Shown piece after piece: positions 38,770 to 49,048 of a DNA stretch of 64,000 bases (its first letter is position 1; every line of letters starts with the position of its first letter). The position numbers and the translations under genes were made by a program. The notes under the pieces are model-generated. The model made no database searches, was not told the origin of the DNA, and was given only the letters and a program-made list of their open reading frames with translations. This DNA comes from Thauera terpenica 58Eu (GTDB taxonomy: Bacteria > Pseudomonadota > Gammaproteobacteria > Burkholderiales > Rhodocyclaceae): positions 105,820 through 169,819 of the forward strand of contig NZ_ATJV01000092.1 in NCBI RefSeq assembly GCF_000443165.1. The letters run 5' to 3'.

Positions 38770-40716
38770 AATACGCCCCGCAACGGGGGCGCGCAGCAGG
38801 AAGCGCGCGGGGTCAAGGGCCTCGCAGATGGCGCGTTCAAGCGGCAGGGGATCGCCTTCGAGCTGACTGGCGAGCAATTCGGCAGCGATCTGCGACCAGG
38901 CCAGGCCACGTGCGCCGTAGCCTGACAACACGTAGGCAGCGGCCTGGCGTGGGAGATCGGCAAGCGTGCCGGTGTGGCCCAGGGCCGCTTGCGCCGGCAG
39001 GGCGCCGACCATGGGCAGGCGATCGGGCGAGGCCGGGCGAAAACCGACCCGACCCGCAAGGGTGGCAGCCGAGAGGCCGGTGGCCATGCCGGGCAGCATG
39101 GCATCGAGCTTGGCGAGATTCTCCGCGTGGTCGGCCGTGCGCAGCGTCTCGTCGTCGTCATCGACCGCGAAAGTGGCACCGGCGCAGCGCTGGCCATCGA
39201 CCTCGGGGCTGACGTAACCGTCACGGCAGACCACGACCTGTGGTGCGCTGTGCTTTGCGGCAGGCAGCAAGGAGACCTGACCGCGCGCGCTGACCACGGG
39301 CAGCAGGTCGTAAGCGATGAAGTCGCGCACGGCGATGCCCGCCGCGAGCACCATGATCGGCGCGCGCGCAATGAGCTCGCCGCGCGCGTCCATGGCCAGC
39401 CAGTGACTGCCATCGTGCTCCAGGCGGCTCACCTTGCGGCCAAAGCAGGCGTTGATGTGAGAAGCGTGGCGGGCGAGATTGGCGGCGCACAGGCTGGGCG
39501 GCTGCACCCAGCCGCTGTCGCCGAAGAACCAGCCGCCGATGGGCAGCTTCCAGGCGGCAATTGCCGAGGCTTCGACTGCGTCAACGTGGCGCAGGTGGGT
39601 GGGGGGCAGGGCAAGCGCCTCGACCGCTGCCCGCATCTTTCTGGCTTGGTCCTGGTCGCGTGCCAGGTGAAGCACGCCGCAGGCATCGGCGCGGACCGCG
39701 TGACCTGCAGCGCGCAGGCGGGCAATGTGGCGCCAGGCGTAGAGCGTGCCGGCGCGCGTCAGCTGGCTCATGCGGCTGTCGTCGATGTCGGGCAGCGGAC
39801 GCAACACGCCGGCAAGATTGCCGGAGGCGCCGCTGGCGGGAGCCTCTTCGGCATCGATGAGGTCAATCCGCCAGCCGCGTGCGGCAAGGCGTTCGCTGAG
39901 GGCGCAGCCAGCCAGCCCGGCACCCACGATCAGCGCGTGGCGCGGCCGCGGAGGGGCGGCGCGGGTCCTTGCCGTTTCCGCACCGGGTTCGGGCGGCGGA
40001 ACTGCGCGACCGTCGCGGCGCGCCAGAAGTCGGCCGCGCAGCATCTGCCGCTTGTCGCCAAAGCCTGGCGCCATGCGGGTTTCGAAACCAGCGTAGCGCA
40101 GATGATCGCGCACCGTGCTGGCCACCGACCAGGTTGCCAGCGTGGCGCCCGGCGCGCCGAGGCGGGCGAGCAGGTGGCAGACCTTGGGCGACCATAGCGC
40201 GGGGTTCTTCGCGGGGGAAAAGCCATCGAGGTAGAACGCGTCAACCTGGGCGACGATCTGCGCCAGACCTTCGCGCGCATCGCCGAAGTGCAGGGTCAGG
40301 CTCACGCGTTCATGGTCTAGATGCAGGCGATGCAGGCCAGGCGTGAGTGCCGGCCATTGCGCGCGTAGCTCTGCGCTCAGTTCGGCAAACTGCGGCCAGC
40401 GTCGATGCAGCTGGGTGAGGTCGGCGACGCTGAAAGGATGGAGCTCGCAGGAGATGAAGTGCAGACGCGCGCTGCGCTGCGGGTCGGCGCGCCAGGCCGC
40501 CCAGGTGGCGAGGAAGTTGAGCCCCAGGCCGAAGCCGATCTCCAGCACCACGAAGCGTTCGCGCTGCTGCCAGTGCTGCGGCAGGTCGTTACCAGCCAGA
40601 AAGACGTGCTCTGCCTCTTCGGCGCCACCCGCTGCCGAGTGATAGATGTCGTCGTAGAGCTCGGAGCGCGGCGTGCCGTCCGCGGTGACCATCAAGCGCG
40701 CGGGGATGATGGACAC
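38761..40716 (-). CDS. mnmC: tRNA 5-methylaminomethyl-2-thiouridine synthesis protein MnmC (bifunctional)
   Basis: 651 residues. The N-terminal methyltransferase (MnmC2, about 1-240) has the SAM motif VLEIGFGLGLNFL and the DAFYLDGFSPAKNP segment. The C-terminal FAD oxidoreductase (MnmC1) has ALIVGAGLAGCAL and the terminal GARGLAWS. It finishes the wobble-uridine modification at position 34. GTG 40716 (SIIPARLMVTADGTP) aligns better with known N-termini than ATG 40692. It begins 3 bases after the DUF808 stop. Confidence 0.94.
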   Translation of the reverse strand: MSIIPARLMVTADGTPRSELYDDIYHSAAGGAEEAEHVFLAGNDLPQHWQQRERFVVLEIGFGLGLNFLATWAAWRADPQRSARLHFISCELHPFSVADLTQLHRRWPQFAELSAELRAQWPALTPGLHRLHLDHERVSLTLHFGDAREGLAQIVAQVDAFYLDGFSPAKNPALWSPKVCHLLARLGAPGATLATWSVASTVRDHLRYAGFETRMAPGFGDKRQMLRGRLLARRDGRAVPPPEPGAETARTRAAPPRPRHALIVGAGLAGCALSERLAARGWRIDLIDAEEAPASGASGNLAGVLRPLPDIDDSRMSQLTRAGTLYAWRHIARLRAAGHAVRADACGVLHLARDQDQARKMRAAVEALALPPTHLRHVDAVEASAIAAWKLPIGGWFFGDSGWVQPPSLCAANLARHASHINACFGRKVSRLEHDGSHWLAMDARGELIARAPIMVLAAGIAVRDFIAYDLLPVVSARGQVSLLPAAKHSAPQVVVCRDGYVSPEVDGQRCAGATFAVDDDDETLRTADHAENLAKLDAMLPGMATGLSAATLAGRVGFRPASPDRLPMVGALPAQAALGHTGTLADLPRQAAAYVLSGYGARGLAWSQIAAELLASQLEGDPLPLERAICEALDPARFLLRAPVAGRIQD

Positions 40717-40719
40717 GGC

Positions 40720-41640
40720 TCAGTGCGCCACGGCCTTGCCCGGGAACAGGCGCTTGACCAGGCTGACGAGGAGCAACACCAGCGCCCCTACCACCAGGCC
40801 CACCACGCCGTCGAGCGCGCTGGGCAAGAGCGCGCCGGCAAAGCCGGTGAAGCCGGACGTCAGTGACTCGATCAGGTGATGGACCCAAGGCAATCCATGG
40901 CTGAGGATGCCGCCGCCCACCAGAAACATCGCCGCGGTGCCGATCACCGACAGCGATCGCATCAGCCATGGCACGGCCCAGAGAATGGCGCCGCCGACGC
41001 CATGCGCGATCGCATTGGCCCGACGGCACAGCCACAGGCCGAGGTCGTCGAGCTTGACGATGCCCGCCACCAATCCATACACGCCGATCGTCATCATGAC
41101 CGCAATGCTCACCAGCACCGCGACCTGGGTGCTCAGCGCCAGGCCGCCGACCACGCCCAGCGCGATGACGATGATCTCGGCCGAGAGCACGAAGTCGGTG
41201 CGCACCGCGCCCTTGATCTTGTTCTTTTCGATGGCGACGAGATCGATCGTGGGGTCGGCCAGGGCCTCCATCACCTTGCTGCGGTGTGCGCCGTTCTTCT
41301 CGCCCGGCAGGTACTTGTGCGCCAGCTTCTCGAAGCCCTCGAAACACAGATAGGCTCCACCCAGCATCAGCAAGGGGCCGATCAACCATGGCGCGAGGGC
41401 GCTGATCGCCAGGGCCGCCGGCACCAGGATGAGCTTGTTGAGCATCGAGCCCTTGGCCACCGCCCACACCACCGGGAGCTCGCGTTCGGCGCGCACGCCG
41501 CTGACTTGCTCGGCGTTGAGGGCGAGGTCGTCACCGAGCACGCCCGCCGTCTTCCGCGTTGCGATCTTGGTCATGGTGGCGACATCGTCAAGCGTGCTGG
41601 CGATGTCGTCGAGCAGCAGGAACAGGCTGGTACCGGCCAT
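40720..41640 (-). CDS. DUF808 (YedI-like) inner-membrane protein
   Basis: 306 residues, five to six membrane helices. N-terminal ASLFLLLDDIAS-type start, TRKTAGVLGDDLALNAEQV, and a middle soluble loop with KNKIKGAVRTDFVLSAEI. Matches the YedI/DUF808 family, whose function is unknown. Stop is 3 bases before mnmC and start 7 bases after lysS, so it may be co-transcribed with both. Confidence 0.88.
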   Translation of the reverse strand: MAGTSLFLLLDDIASTLDDVATMTKIATRKTAGVLGDDLALNAEQVSGVRAERELPVVWAVAKGSMLNKLILVPAALAISALAPWLIGPLLMLGGAYLCFEGFEKLAHKYLPGEKNGAHRSKVMEALADPTIDLVAIEKNKIKGAVRTDFVLSAEIIVIALGVVGGLALSTQVAVLVSIAVMMTIGVYGLVAGIVKLDDLGLWLCRRANAIAHGVGGAILWAVPWLMRSLSVIGTAAMFLVGGGILSHGLPWVHHLIESLTSGFTGFAGALLPSALDGVVGLVVGALVLLLVSLVKRLFPGKAVAH

Positions 41641-41647
41641 GAGGGCT

Positions 41648-43147
41648 TTACTCCGCGCGCATCTGGGGGAAGAGGATGACGTCGCGGATCGAGGGCGAGT
41701 CGGTCAGCAGCATGACCAGACGGTCGATGCCGATGCCGCAGCCGCCGGTGGGCGGCAGGCCGTATTCGAGGGCGCGGATGTAGTCGGCGTCGAAGTACAT
41801 GGCTTCTTCGTCGCCGGCCTCCTTGGCCTCGACCTGGGCGCGGAAGCGGGCGACCTGGTCTTCGGCGTCGTTGAGCTCGGAGAAGCCATTGGCGATCTCG
41901 CGGCCGACGATGAACAGCTCGAAGCGCTCGGTGATCTCGGGGTTGGAGTCGGAGGCGCGCGCGAGCGGCGAGACTTCGACCGGGTAGTCGATGATGAAGG
42001 TCGGCTCCCATAGTTCAGCTTCGGCACAGGCTTCGAAGAGCTGCAATTGCAGGCTGCCCAGTCCGCCCGGCTTCACCTTTTCGCCAAAGTCGACGATCTT
42101 GCCCTTGATCCAGTCGGCGTCCGCCAGCTGGGTCTCGTTGAAGCCGGGGTGGTACTTGCGGATCGCCTGCACGATGGTGAGGCGGTGGAAAGGCCGCGAC
42201 AGATCGAGCTCGCGGCCCTGATAGACAAAGCTTTCGGTGCCCAGGGCCTCGCGCGCGGCGTGGCGGATCAGGCCCTCGGTGAAGTCCATCAGCGTGCGGT
42301 AGTTCGCGTACGCCTCGTAGAACTCCATCATGGTGAATTCGGGGTTGTGGCGCGGGCTGAGGCCTTCGTTGCGGAAGTTGCGATTGACCTCGAACACCTT
42401 CTCGAAGCCGCCCACGACCAGGCGCTTGAGGTAGAGCTCGGGCGCGATGCGCAGGAACAGCTCCATGTCGAGCGCATTGTGGTGGGTGGTGAAGGGCTTG
42501 GCCGTGGCGCCGCCGGGGATGGGGTGCATCATCGGTGTTTCCACTTCCAGGAAGCCGTGACCGATCATGTAGTTGCGGATCGACTGCACCATGCGGCTGC
42601 GGGCGACGAAGGTGAAGCGCGTCTGCTCGCTCATGATCAGGTCGACATAGCGCTGACGGTACTTCTGCTCGACGTCGGTGAGGCCGTGGAACTTGTCCGG
42701 CAGCGGGCGCAGGCTCTTGGTGAGCAGGCGGATCTCGCTGGCCTTGACCGTCAGTTCGCCGGTCTTGGTCTTGAACAGGGTGCCGACGCAGCCCACGATG
42801 TCGCCAATGTCCCAGGTCTTGAATTCGCCATAGACATCTTCACCCACCGCGTCGCGCATCACATAGAGCTGGATGCGGCCGGAGAGGTCCTGGATGGTGA
42901 TGAAGCTGGCCTTGCCCATCACGCGCTTGAGCATGATGCGACCTGCGACCTTGACCTCGACCGGCATGGCTTCGAGGGCCTCGCCGTCCTTCTCGCCGTA
43001 GAGCTCGTCGAGCTTGCCCGCGGTGTTCTCGCGCGCGAAGTCGTTCGGGAAGGCGCGGCCGCTGGCGCGCCAGGCAGCCAGCTTTTCGCGGCGCTCGGCG
43101 ATGAGGTGGTTCTCGTCCTGCTGCGGGGAATTTGTCTGCTCGGACAT
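41648..43147 (-). CDS. lysS: lysyl-tRNA synthetase (class II)
   Basis: 499 residues from ATG 43147 ([13 protein letters not shown]). OB-fold anticodon domain (about 60-160: [19 protein letters not shown]). Class II motif 1 is near [12 protein letters not shown], motif 2 in [16 protein letters not shown], motif 3 in [12 protein letters not shown]. Charges tRNA-Lys; cytoplasmic. A full-length, ordinary copy. Confidence 0.97.
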   Translation of the reverse strand: MSEQTNSPQQDENHLIAERREKLAAWRASGRAFPNDFARENTAGKLDELYGEKDGEALEAMPVEVKVAGRIMLKRVMGKASFITIQDLSGRIQLYVMRDAVGEDVYGEFKTWDIGDIVGCVGTLFKTKTGELTVKASEIRLLTKSLRPLPDKFHGLTDVEQKYRQRYVDLIMSEQTRFTFVARSRMVQSIRNYMIGHGFLEVETPMMHPIPGGATAKPFTTHHNALDMELFLRIAPELYLKRLVVGGFEKVFEVNRNFRNEGLSPRHNPEFTMMEFYEAYANYRTLMDFTEGLIRHAAREALGTESFVYQGRELDLSRPFHRLTIVQAIRKYHPGFNETQLADADWIKGKIVDFGEKVKPGGLGSLQLQLFEACAEAELWEPTFIIDYPVEVSPLARASDSNPEITERFELFIVGREIANGFSELNDAEDQVARFRAQVEAKEAGDEEAMYFDADYIRALEYGLPPTGGCGIGIDRLVMLLTDSPSIRDVILFPQMRAE

Positions 43148-43342
43148 GATGTCAGTTCGATCCGGATGGTAATTCGTGGGCGCCGGCGCGATGGCGACGG
43201 CAAAGGGTGGGATTGTCGCAGGCGGAAGGGGGGCAGGGCAATTGCGTGCGCAGACCAATCGGTGCGGGCGAAGTGGCCGCAGTAAGGATGGCGGCGGTGT
43301 GTGCCTGACGTGCAGGGGAGGCAGCGGGGCAGCGTGCAGCGC

Positions 43343-43369
43343 TCAAGTGTTCGCCGTGGAGGCCGATAA
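43343..43369 (+). promoter_or_regulatory. sigma-28 (FliA) promoter of the chemoreceptor gene
   Basis: TCAAGTGT (6 of 8 to TAAAGTTT), exactly 11 bases, then GCCGATAA (8 of 8). It lies 38 bases upstream of the receptor start. Confidence 0.85.
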
Positions 43370-43407
43370 CCGGGCAGCGACTCTCCGCCGTATCTGGAAC
43401 AAGCGCA

Positions 43408-45204
43408 ATGAGCACACTGACGCGGCTGTACGAAACCATCGAAAAAACGTTCTGGAACTCACTGTCCAGGAAACTATCCAGTTTCTTGCTCCTGTGTGTG
43501 TTCAACCTGGCCTATCTCGGCGTGCAGGTGTGGCAGACGTCTGCCATCAAGCTTGCTCTCGCCGGGGGCGCACCTGAGCCCGAGCTGGTTGCAGGCATCA
43601 TCGCGACCCTGCAAGACGGGCAGCGCGCGATGATCATCGTCAGCGTGCTGCTGTTGTTATTGACCGCCGCCCAGGTGGCCTATCTGCGGCACCTGATCGT
43701 GCGTCCGATTCGCGGCATCATCAACACCTTCAACGAGATTGGTCGTGGAGAAGCTGATTTTTCGCGCGACCTTCCACTTGTCACCCATGATGAATTCCGC
43801 GAGCTCGCAGGCAGTTACAATCGCTTTGCCGACAAGATGCGCCACATCATCGGCGAGGTGCGCACCTCCAGTGTCGGCATTGCCCGTGAAGCGGTGCAGG
43901 TGAGGGTGACGGTCGAGGCCACCGCCGAACATGCACGCGAGCAAGGGCGCATGACCACGACGGTGTTCGACGCCAGCAGCGCGTCGACCGCCGCCATCGA
44001 CGATGTGTCGCGCAGTACCACGCAGATCACCACCTCAACCGACGATAACCTGCGCATTGCGCGTGCTTCGCTGGGCGAGATGCAGGACATCGCCGGCAGG
44101 ATCAACGCGGTCAGCGACAAGCTGTTGCAGTTCAACCACACCGTCGACGATCTATCGCAGCGCTCGGAAAACGTGAAACAGGTTGCCGTGCTGATTCGCG
44201 AAATCGCCGATCAGACCAATCTCCTTGCCCTCAATGCCGCGATCGAGGCCGCGCGCGCGGGCGAGGCGGGGCGTGGCTTTGCCGTCGTTGCTGATGAGGT
44301 GCGCAAGCTCGCCGAGCGTGTCAATACCGCCACTGCGGAAATCGTCGGCAATATCAATGGCATGCTGGAGCTGGTGGCGGAGACGCGCAGCGAAAATGAA
44401 GTGATCAACGCTGACGTCATCCATGCGCGTGCGGTCGTCGACCGCTCGGCGCATCAGTTCGGGCACATGGTGGGCGAGTTCGAGGCGACCGGCGCGCAGC
44501 TGGCGCAGATTGCCACCGCGATGAGTTCGCTGTCGCACACCAATGCCAGCGTGCATGAGAAGGTGAGCGCCATCAATGCCTTGTCGCGCCAGGTGGCCGC
44601 TGAGATGGACGACAGCGAACAGCGAACCGCTCAACTCACCAAGGCGACCGAGGGCGTGCAGGAGCTGGTGTCGCGCTTCAAGACCGGGCGCGGTGCCTTC
44701 GATCTGGCGGTCGAGCAGGCGCGATGTTTCCGCGACCGGGTGCAGGAGCAGCTCGAGCACATGGCGCACAGCGGAGTTGACGTCTTCGATCGGCGCTATC
44801 AGCCCATCCCCAACACCAACCCGCCCAAGTTCCGGACCTCATGGGGCGATGAGTTCGCGCAGCGCTGCCAGGGCATTCTCGACGACACCCTGGCGACGAC
44901 ACGGGGTGCGGCCTTTGCCGTGGCGGTCAACGCCGACAGCTATCTGTCGGTGCACAACACCCGGTTTTCGCGCCCGCTTACCGGCGACTATGAGCAGGAT
45001 CTGCTGGGCAACCGCACGTGCCGCAAGTTCGAGCGTCCGCCCGAGTTGCGCGCGGCGCGCAACACCGAGCCGCTGCTGCTGCAAACCTATTTGCGCGATA
45101 CCGGCGAGATCCTGTGCGACATCGCCATGCCGTTGAACCTGGGCGGTCGCCACTGGGGCAATATTCGCATCGGTGTCCCGGTGGACGGACTGCTTGGCGA
45201 TTGA
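43408..45204 (+). CDS. methyl-accepting chemotaxis protein with C-terminal sensor-like domain
   Basis: 598 residues. Two membrane helices (about 24-43 and 74-93) enclose only a 30-residue periplasmic loop. HAMP follows (about 95-150), then the signalling hairpin (about 160-420) with the conserved tip [21 protein letters not shown]. After that comes an extra 170-residue domain (about 430-590) with [38 protein letters not shown] and [11 protein letters not shown], which looks Cache-like and would be cytoplasmic. So the sensor is probably at the C-terminus, unlike Tar-type receptors. It stands alone, with no che genes nearby, behind a FliA promoter. Confidence 0.92.
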   Translation: MSTLTRLYETIEKTFWNSLSRKLSSFLLLCVFNLAYLGVQVWQTSAIKLALAGGAPEPELVAGIIATLQDGQRAMIIVSVLLLLLTAAQVAYLRHLIVRPIRGIINTFNEIGRGEADFSRDLPLVTHDEFRELAGSYNRFADKMRHIIGEVRTSSVGIAREAVQVRVTVEATAEHAREQGRMTTTVFDASSASTAAIDDVSRSTTQITTSTDDNLRIARASLGEMQDIAGRINAVSDKLLQFNHTVDDLSQRSENVKQVAVLIREIADQTNLLALNAAIEAARAGEAGRGFAVVADEVRKLAERVNTATAEIVGNINGMLELVAETRSENEVINADVIHARAVVDRSAHQFGHMVGEFEATGAQLAQIATAMSSLSHTNASVHEKVSAINALSRQVAAEMDDSEQRTAQLTKATEGVQELVSRFKTGRGAFDLAVEQARCFRDRVQEQLEHMAHSGVDVFDRRYQPIPNTNPPKFRTSWGDEFAQRCQGILDDTLATTRGAAFAVAVNADSYLSVHNTRFSRPLTGDYEQDLLGNRTCRKFERPPELRAARNTEPLLLQTYLRDTGEILCDIAMPLNLGGRHWGNIRIGVPVDGLLGD

Positions 45205-45298
45205 GCTGCAGCGCCTGACGCTGAGCCTGTGGCCGTCGTTCACCTGTTCGTGGATGCACCACGGTACGCCCGCTTGGTGGGCACGCAACAGCTGAACC

Positions 45299-46822
45299 AT
45301 GCCCATACCCTCCCCCGATCCCAAACGCTGGCTGGTGCTCATCGCCGTCATGCTGGCATTCCTGCCCGTCGTTCTGGACATGACCATCCTGCACGTCGCC
45401 GTGCCCAGGCTGACCCAGGCCCTGGGTGCGAGCAATACCCAGGTGCTGTGGATCATCGACATCTATCCGCTGCTGATGGCGGGCCTGCTCGTGCCCATGG
45501 GGACACTGGCCGATCGGGTTGGAAATCGGCGCATCCTGCTCACCGGCCTGGCGGTGTTCGGCACGGCATCCGGGCTGGCGGCCTTTGCGCCCAGCTCTGC
45601 GATGCTGATTGCTGCCCGCGTGCTGCTGGCGGTGGGCGGGGCGATGATCATGCCCTGTGTGCTGGGCATCATTCGCCGTACTTTCGAGGATGAGGCCGAG
45701 CGCGCGCTGGCGCTGGGTCTGTGGGGCATGGTGGGTGCCGCGGGCGCGGCGGTGGGGCCGCTGATCGGCGGTGCGCTGCTGGAGCATTTCTGGTGGGGGT
45801 CGGTGTTTCTGCTCAATGTGCCGGTGATGCTGGTGGTGGGCCCCGCCTGCTACCTGCTGCTGTCACGGGTCGAGCTCAGCACGCCCGGCGCCTGGCCCAT
45901 CGGGCAGGCCATCTTGCTGATTCTGGGCATGATTTCAGTTGTATACGGCGCCAAGGCAGGCTTCGGTGCAACGCAAGCCCTGCCCATCGTCCTTGCCATT
46001 GTCGCCCTGGGTGTCGCCTTGCTGGTCCTGTTCGTGCGCAAGCAGTTGCGCTCGGCGACGCCGATGCTGGATCTGAGCCTGTTCTCGCATCCCGCCATCG
46101 TGGCGGGGATGATCATGGCCATGGTGACCATCGGCGCGCTGGCCGGGGTCGAGTTGACGCTGGCGCAGGAGCTGCAATACGTGCTGGACAAGACGCCGCT
46201 GCAGGCGGGCATCTTCATGATCCCGCTCATGGCCGCGGCGGCTGTCGGCGGCCCGATCGCGGGCAGGCTGTCCGGCCTTTTCGGGCTGCGCCTGGTGGCC
46301 AGCCTGGCGCTGTTCATCGCCGCAGGGGCGCTGGCCGGTCTTGCGCTCAGCGATTTTCACGATCCGGGCTTGTTCGTCCCTGCGCTGCTGGCGCTGCTCG
46401 GGTTGACGCTCAGCATCGGGCTGACAGCGTCCTCGATTGCGATCATGGGCTCGGTCGAGGCCAGCAAGGGCGGCGCTGCGGGCTCACTGGAGGCCACCAG
46501 CTACGAATTGGGCACCGGGATTGGCATCACCTTGTTCGGCGTCTTCATGTCCAGCGCCTTTGGCCGGGCGCTGCAGCCGCCACCCGAGCTGTCGCCTGAT
46601 CTGGCCCGGCAGGCGGCGCGATCCATCGGCGACACCTACCTGGTCGCGGCACGCTTGCCCGCTGAGCAGGGGGCAGCGCTGATTGCGGCAGGCAAGGCCG
46701 CGTTCACCACGACGCACACGGTGCTGCTGTCGACCTCGGCAGCGATGATCGGTGTGCTGGCCATCGTCGTGTTCTTGCTTCTGGCCAGCTATCGGGACAG
46801 CAGCGCTACTGACGCAGCATGA
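45299..46822 (+). CDS. MFS multidrug transporter, DHA2 (14-helix) family
   Basis: 507 residues, fourteen hydrophobic segments. Helix 1 motif VVLDMTILHVAVPRL is the DHA2 motif D1-like start; motif A is LADRVGNRRILLTGL; motif C is GAAGAAVGPLIGG. Similar to SmvA/QacA exporters of cationic drugs and dyes; substrate unknown. Single gene between the chemoreceptor and a convergent binding-protein gene. Confidence 0.9.
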   Translation: MPIPSPDPKRWLVLIAVMLAFLPVVLDMTILHVAVPRLTQALGASNTQVLWIIDIYPLLMAGLLVPMGTLADRVGNRRILLTGLAVFGTASGLAAFAPSSAMLIAARVLLAVGGAMIMPCVLGIIRRTFEDEAERALALGLWGMVGAAGAAVGPLIGGALLEHFWWGSVFLLNVPVMLVVGPACYLLLSRVELSTPGAWPIGQAILLILGMISVVYGAKAGFGATQALPIVLAIVALGVALLVLFVRKQLRSATPMLDLSLFSHPAIVAGMIMAMVTIGALAGVELTLAQELQYVLDKTPLQAGIFMIPLMAAAAVGGPIAGRLSGLFGLRLVASLALFIAAGALAGLALSDFHDPGLFVPALLALLGLTLSIGLTASSIAIMGSVEASKGGAAGSLEATSYELGTGIGITLFGVFMSSAFGRALQPPPELSPDLARQAARSIGDTYLVAARLPAEQGAALIAAGKAAFTTTHTVLLSTSAAMIGVLAIVVFLLLASYRDSSATDAA

Positions 46823-46852
46823 CCCTTGAGTCAATTTTCAGCCCTGAACGGC

Positions 46853-47695
46853 TCACACGCCCAGCCATTCGAGCAGCTTGCGCAGCCGCTCCTCGCCCTT
46901 GTCGGTGAAGCCGCTGATGCCCAGATTGCGCAGGAATTCACGCCCGGCTGGGTCTTGCGGCAGCTCGAGCAACACCTTGCGCGCCTTGGCTAACTGTGCG
47001 GCGGACAGCGTGGGGGCCGCCACCACCGGCATGTAGGGCTGGCCCACGGATTGATGCAGTACGCGCTGATCCTTGTCGCGCCACTGGCGGAAGGCTCCGG
47101 AGTACGAGGCCATGCCGCCAACGTCGGCGATGCCATTTTCCAGGCCGAAGGGAATGGCGCCTTGCTCGCGCACGTAGAAGACGCTCTCTTGCGCCAGGTC
47201 GATGCCCTTGTCGCGCAGCTCGGCGCGGCAAAAGCGCGCCATGTAGGCCACTTCCTCAGGCATCACGAAAGTCTTGCCACGCAACTGCTCAAGCGACTGG
47301 ACGGGAGAGTCCGCCCTCACCGCCAGCATGCATTGACCGTCAGGTTCGGCGTTGGCGACGTACTGATAATGATGATCGCGCAGGCCACGCGCGGGATAAT
47401 CCGAGGGGCGAGCGACGACAAAGTCGTAGCGTCCATCCTTCATGCCTTGTTCGAGCGCGGCAAATTCACGTACGAACACCACCTCCACGCTGTCGCCCAG
47501 CGCCTGTTCAAGACGCTGTGCAAGAGGGGCGTATTTCCTGCGCGCGGTGGCGGCGTCGATGCCGCCTGAGGTGCCCTCGCTGACGGCAAGGCTCAACACG
47601 CGCGGGCTCTGTGCGGCGGCGGGCAGGGCCTGTGCGCCGAGGCTTGCGAGTGCAGCAAGGATCAGGAGGTGTGGGTGGGGAAGCCGTGTGGTCAT
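46853..47695 (-). CDS. PhnD-like phosphate/phosphonate-type substrate-binding protein (orphan)
   Basis: 280 residues from ATG 47695; a GTG at 47701 is possible. Signal peptide ends near LPAAAQ. The PhnD-type fold is recognised by AVSEGTSGGIDAATARRKYAPL, FALEQGMKDGRYDFVVARPSDY and LRGKTFVMPEEVAYMA. No permease or ATPase gene is close. Orphan members can act as sensors for histidine kinases or in redox or metal stress, but no partner is seen. Ligand unknown. Confidence 0.82.
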   Translation of the reverse strand: MTTRLPHPHLLILAALASLGAQALPAAAQSPRVLSLAVSEGTSGGIDAATARRKYAPLAQRLEQALGDSVEVVFVREFAALEQGMKDGRYDFVVARPSDYPARGLRDHHYQYVANAEPDGQCMLAVRADSPVQSLEQLRGKTFVMPEEVAYMARFCRAELRDKGIDLAQESVFYVREQGAIPFGLENGIADVGGMASYSGAFRQWRDKDQRVLHQSVGQPYMPVVAAPTLSAAQLAKARKVLLELPQDPAGREFLRNLGISGFTDKGEERLRKLLEWLGV

Positions 47696-47838
47696 GATCA
47701 CTTGCCTGGATTGAGAGCCAATGAAAGAGAATCCAAGGTGGACGGTTCCGGTTCAAGCCGGAATCCGCCCCAGTCGTGTCCTGCGTCACATGGGCGTGAG
47801 TCCGCCTGCAGGGCGGACGCCCGATGCGATCGTGTGCT

Positions 47839-48943
47839 TCAGACGCCTTGCTTGAGGCTGGCGGCGATGAAGTCGTCCAGATCGCCGTCCAGCACGCCCT
47901 GGGTGTTGCCCACCTCGTAGTTGGTGCGCAGGTCCTTGATGCGCGACTGGTCCAGCACATAGCTGCGGATCTGATGGCCCCAGCCGATGTCGGCCTTGCT
48001 GTCTTCGAGCTTTTGCTGCTCGCTCTGACGCTTGCGCAGTTCGGCCTCGTACAGGCGGGCCTTCATCATCGACATTGCCTCAGCGCGGTTCTTGTGCTGC
48101 GAGCGGTCGTTCTGGCACTGCACCACGATGCCGGTCGGCTCGTGCGTGATGCGCACCGCTGAGTCGGTCTTGTTGATGTGCTGACCGCCGGCGCCCGAGG
48201 CACGGTAGGTGTCGACGCGCAGGTCAGCCGGGTTGATCTCGATCTCGATCGAGTCGTCGACCTCCGGATACACGAATACCGAGGTGAAGCTGGTGTGACG
48301 ACGGGCGTTGGAGTCGAAGGGCGACTTGCGCACCAGACGATGGATGCCGGTTTCGCTGCGCAGGAAGCCGTAAGCGTAGTCACCACTCATCTTGATGGTG
48401 CAGTTCTTGATGCCGGCGATGTCGCCTTCGGTCTGTTCCAGCAGTTCGACGCTGAAGCCCTTTTTTTCGCCATAGCGCAGGTACATGCGCTCGAGCATGC
48501 CCGCCCAGTCCTGGGCCTCGGTGCCACCGGCGCCGGCCTGGATTTCGATGAAGCAGTTGTTCGGATCCATGGGGTTGCTGAACATGCGACGGAACTCAAG
48601 CTTCTCGACTTCGGCCTGCAACTCATTGAGCTCGGCTTCGACCGCCTCGAAGGTGTCGTCGTCGTCCTCGGCTTCGGCCAGCTCGTAAAGCTCCTTCAGG
48701 TCGCGCGACTGGGTACCGATGTTCTGCAGGGTGACGACGATGCCCTCGAGCTGGTGCTTTTCCTTGCCCAACTCCTGCGCACGCTCGGCGTTGTTCCACA
48801 CCGCCGGGTCTTCCAGCGCACGATTGACCTCTTCGAGCTTCGATGCCTTCACATCGTAGTCAAAGATACCTCCGTAGTTCGCGGCCGCGCGCGGCGAGGT
48901 CAGCGAGTTTTTCGGCAATGTCGTTCTGGCGTTCGGCTTCCAT
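47839..48943 (-). CDS. prfB: peptide chain release factor 2, with programmed +1 frameshift
   Basis: 367 residues after frameshifting. Frame 0 starts at ATG 48943 ([16 protein letters not shown]) and hits TGA at codon 28 in RRYL-stop. The ribosome slips +1 at CTTTGAC and continues [13 protein letters not shown] to 47839. Domain marks are the GGQ loop [16 protein letters not shown] and the SPFD tripeptide that reads UGA/UAA. RF2 thus controls its own level. A frame opening at 48918 (MPKNSL) is only the shifted reading and not the true N-terminus. A perfect TATAAT lies 35 bases upstream. Confidence 0.96.
48859..48865 (-). other. prfB recoding site
   Basis: CTTTGAC on the minus strand, preceded by the Shine-Dalgarno-like CGGAGGTAT that stimulates slippage. 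CTT is codon 27, TGA codon 28. Confidence 0.93.
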
Positions 48944-48977
48944 GACTGAGGCTCCGGCTGATTCTGGAAAACCGTAA

Positions 48978-48983
48978 ATTATA
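48978..48983 (-). promoter_or_regulatory. -10 element of prfB
   Basis: Perfect TATAAT on the minus strand, 35 bases upstream of the prfB ATG. No good -35 hexamer is visible. Confidence 0.6.
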
Positions 48984-49048
48984 CCGTTAGCCGCTGCGTA
49001 CGCCGCGTTACATCGTCAGCCGCTTCGGTCCGCTGTGGACGCGTGTGC

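Noticed and set aside
48863..48918. Start of RF2 at 48918 (MPKNSL)
   Set aside because: This is the +1 frame read upstream of the recoding site; frame 0 gives the conserved RF2 N-terminus from 48943.
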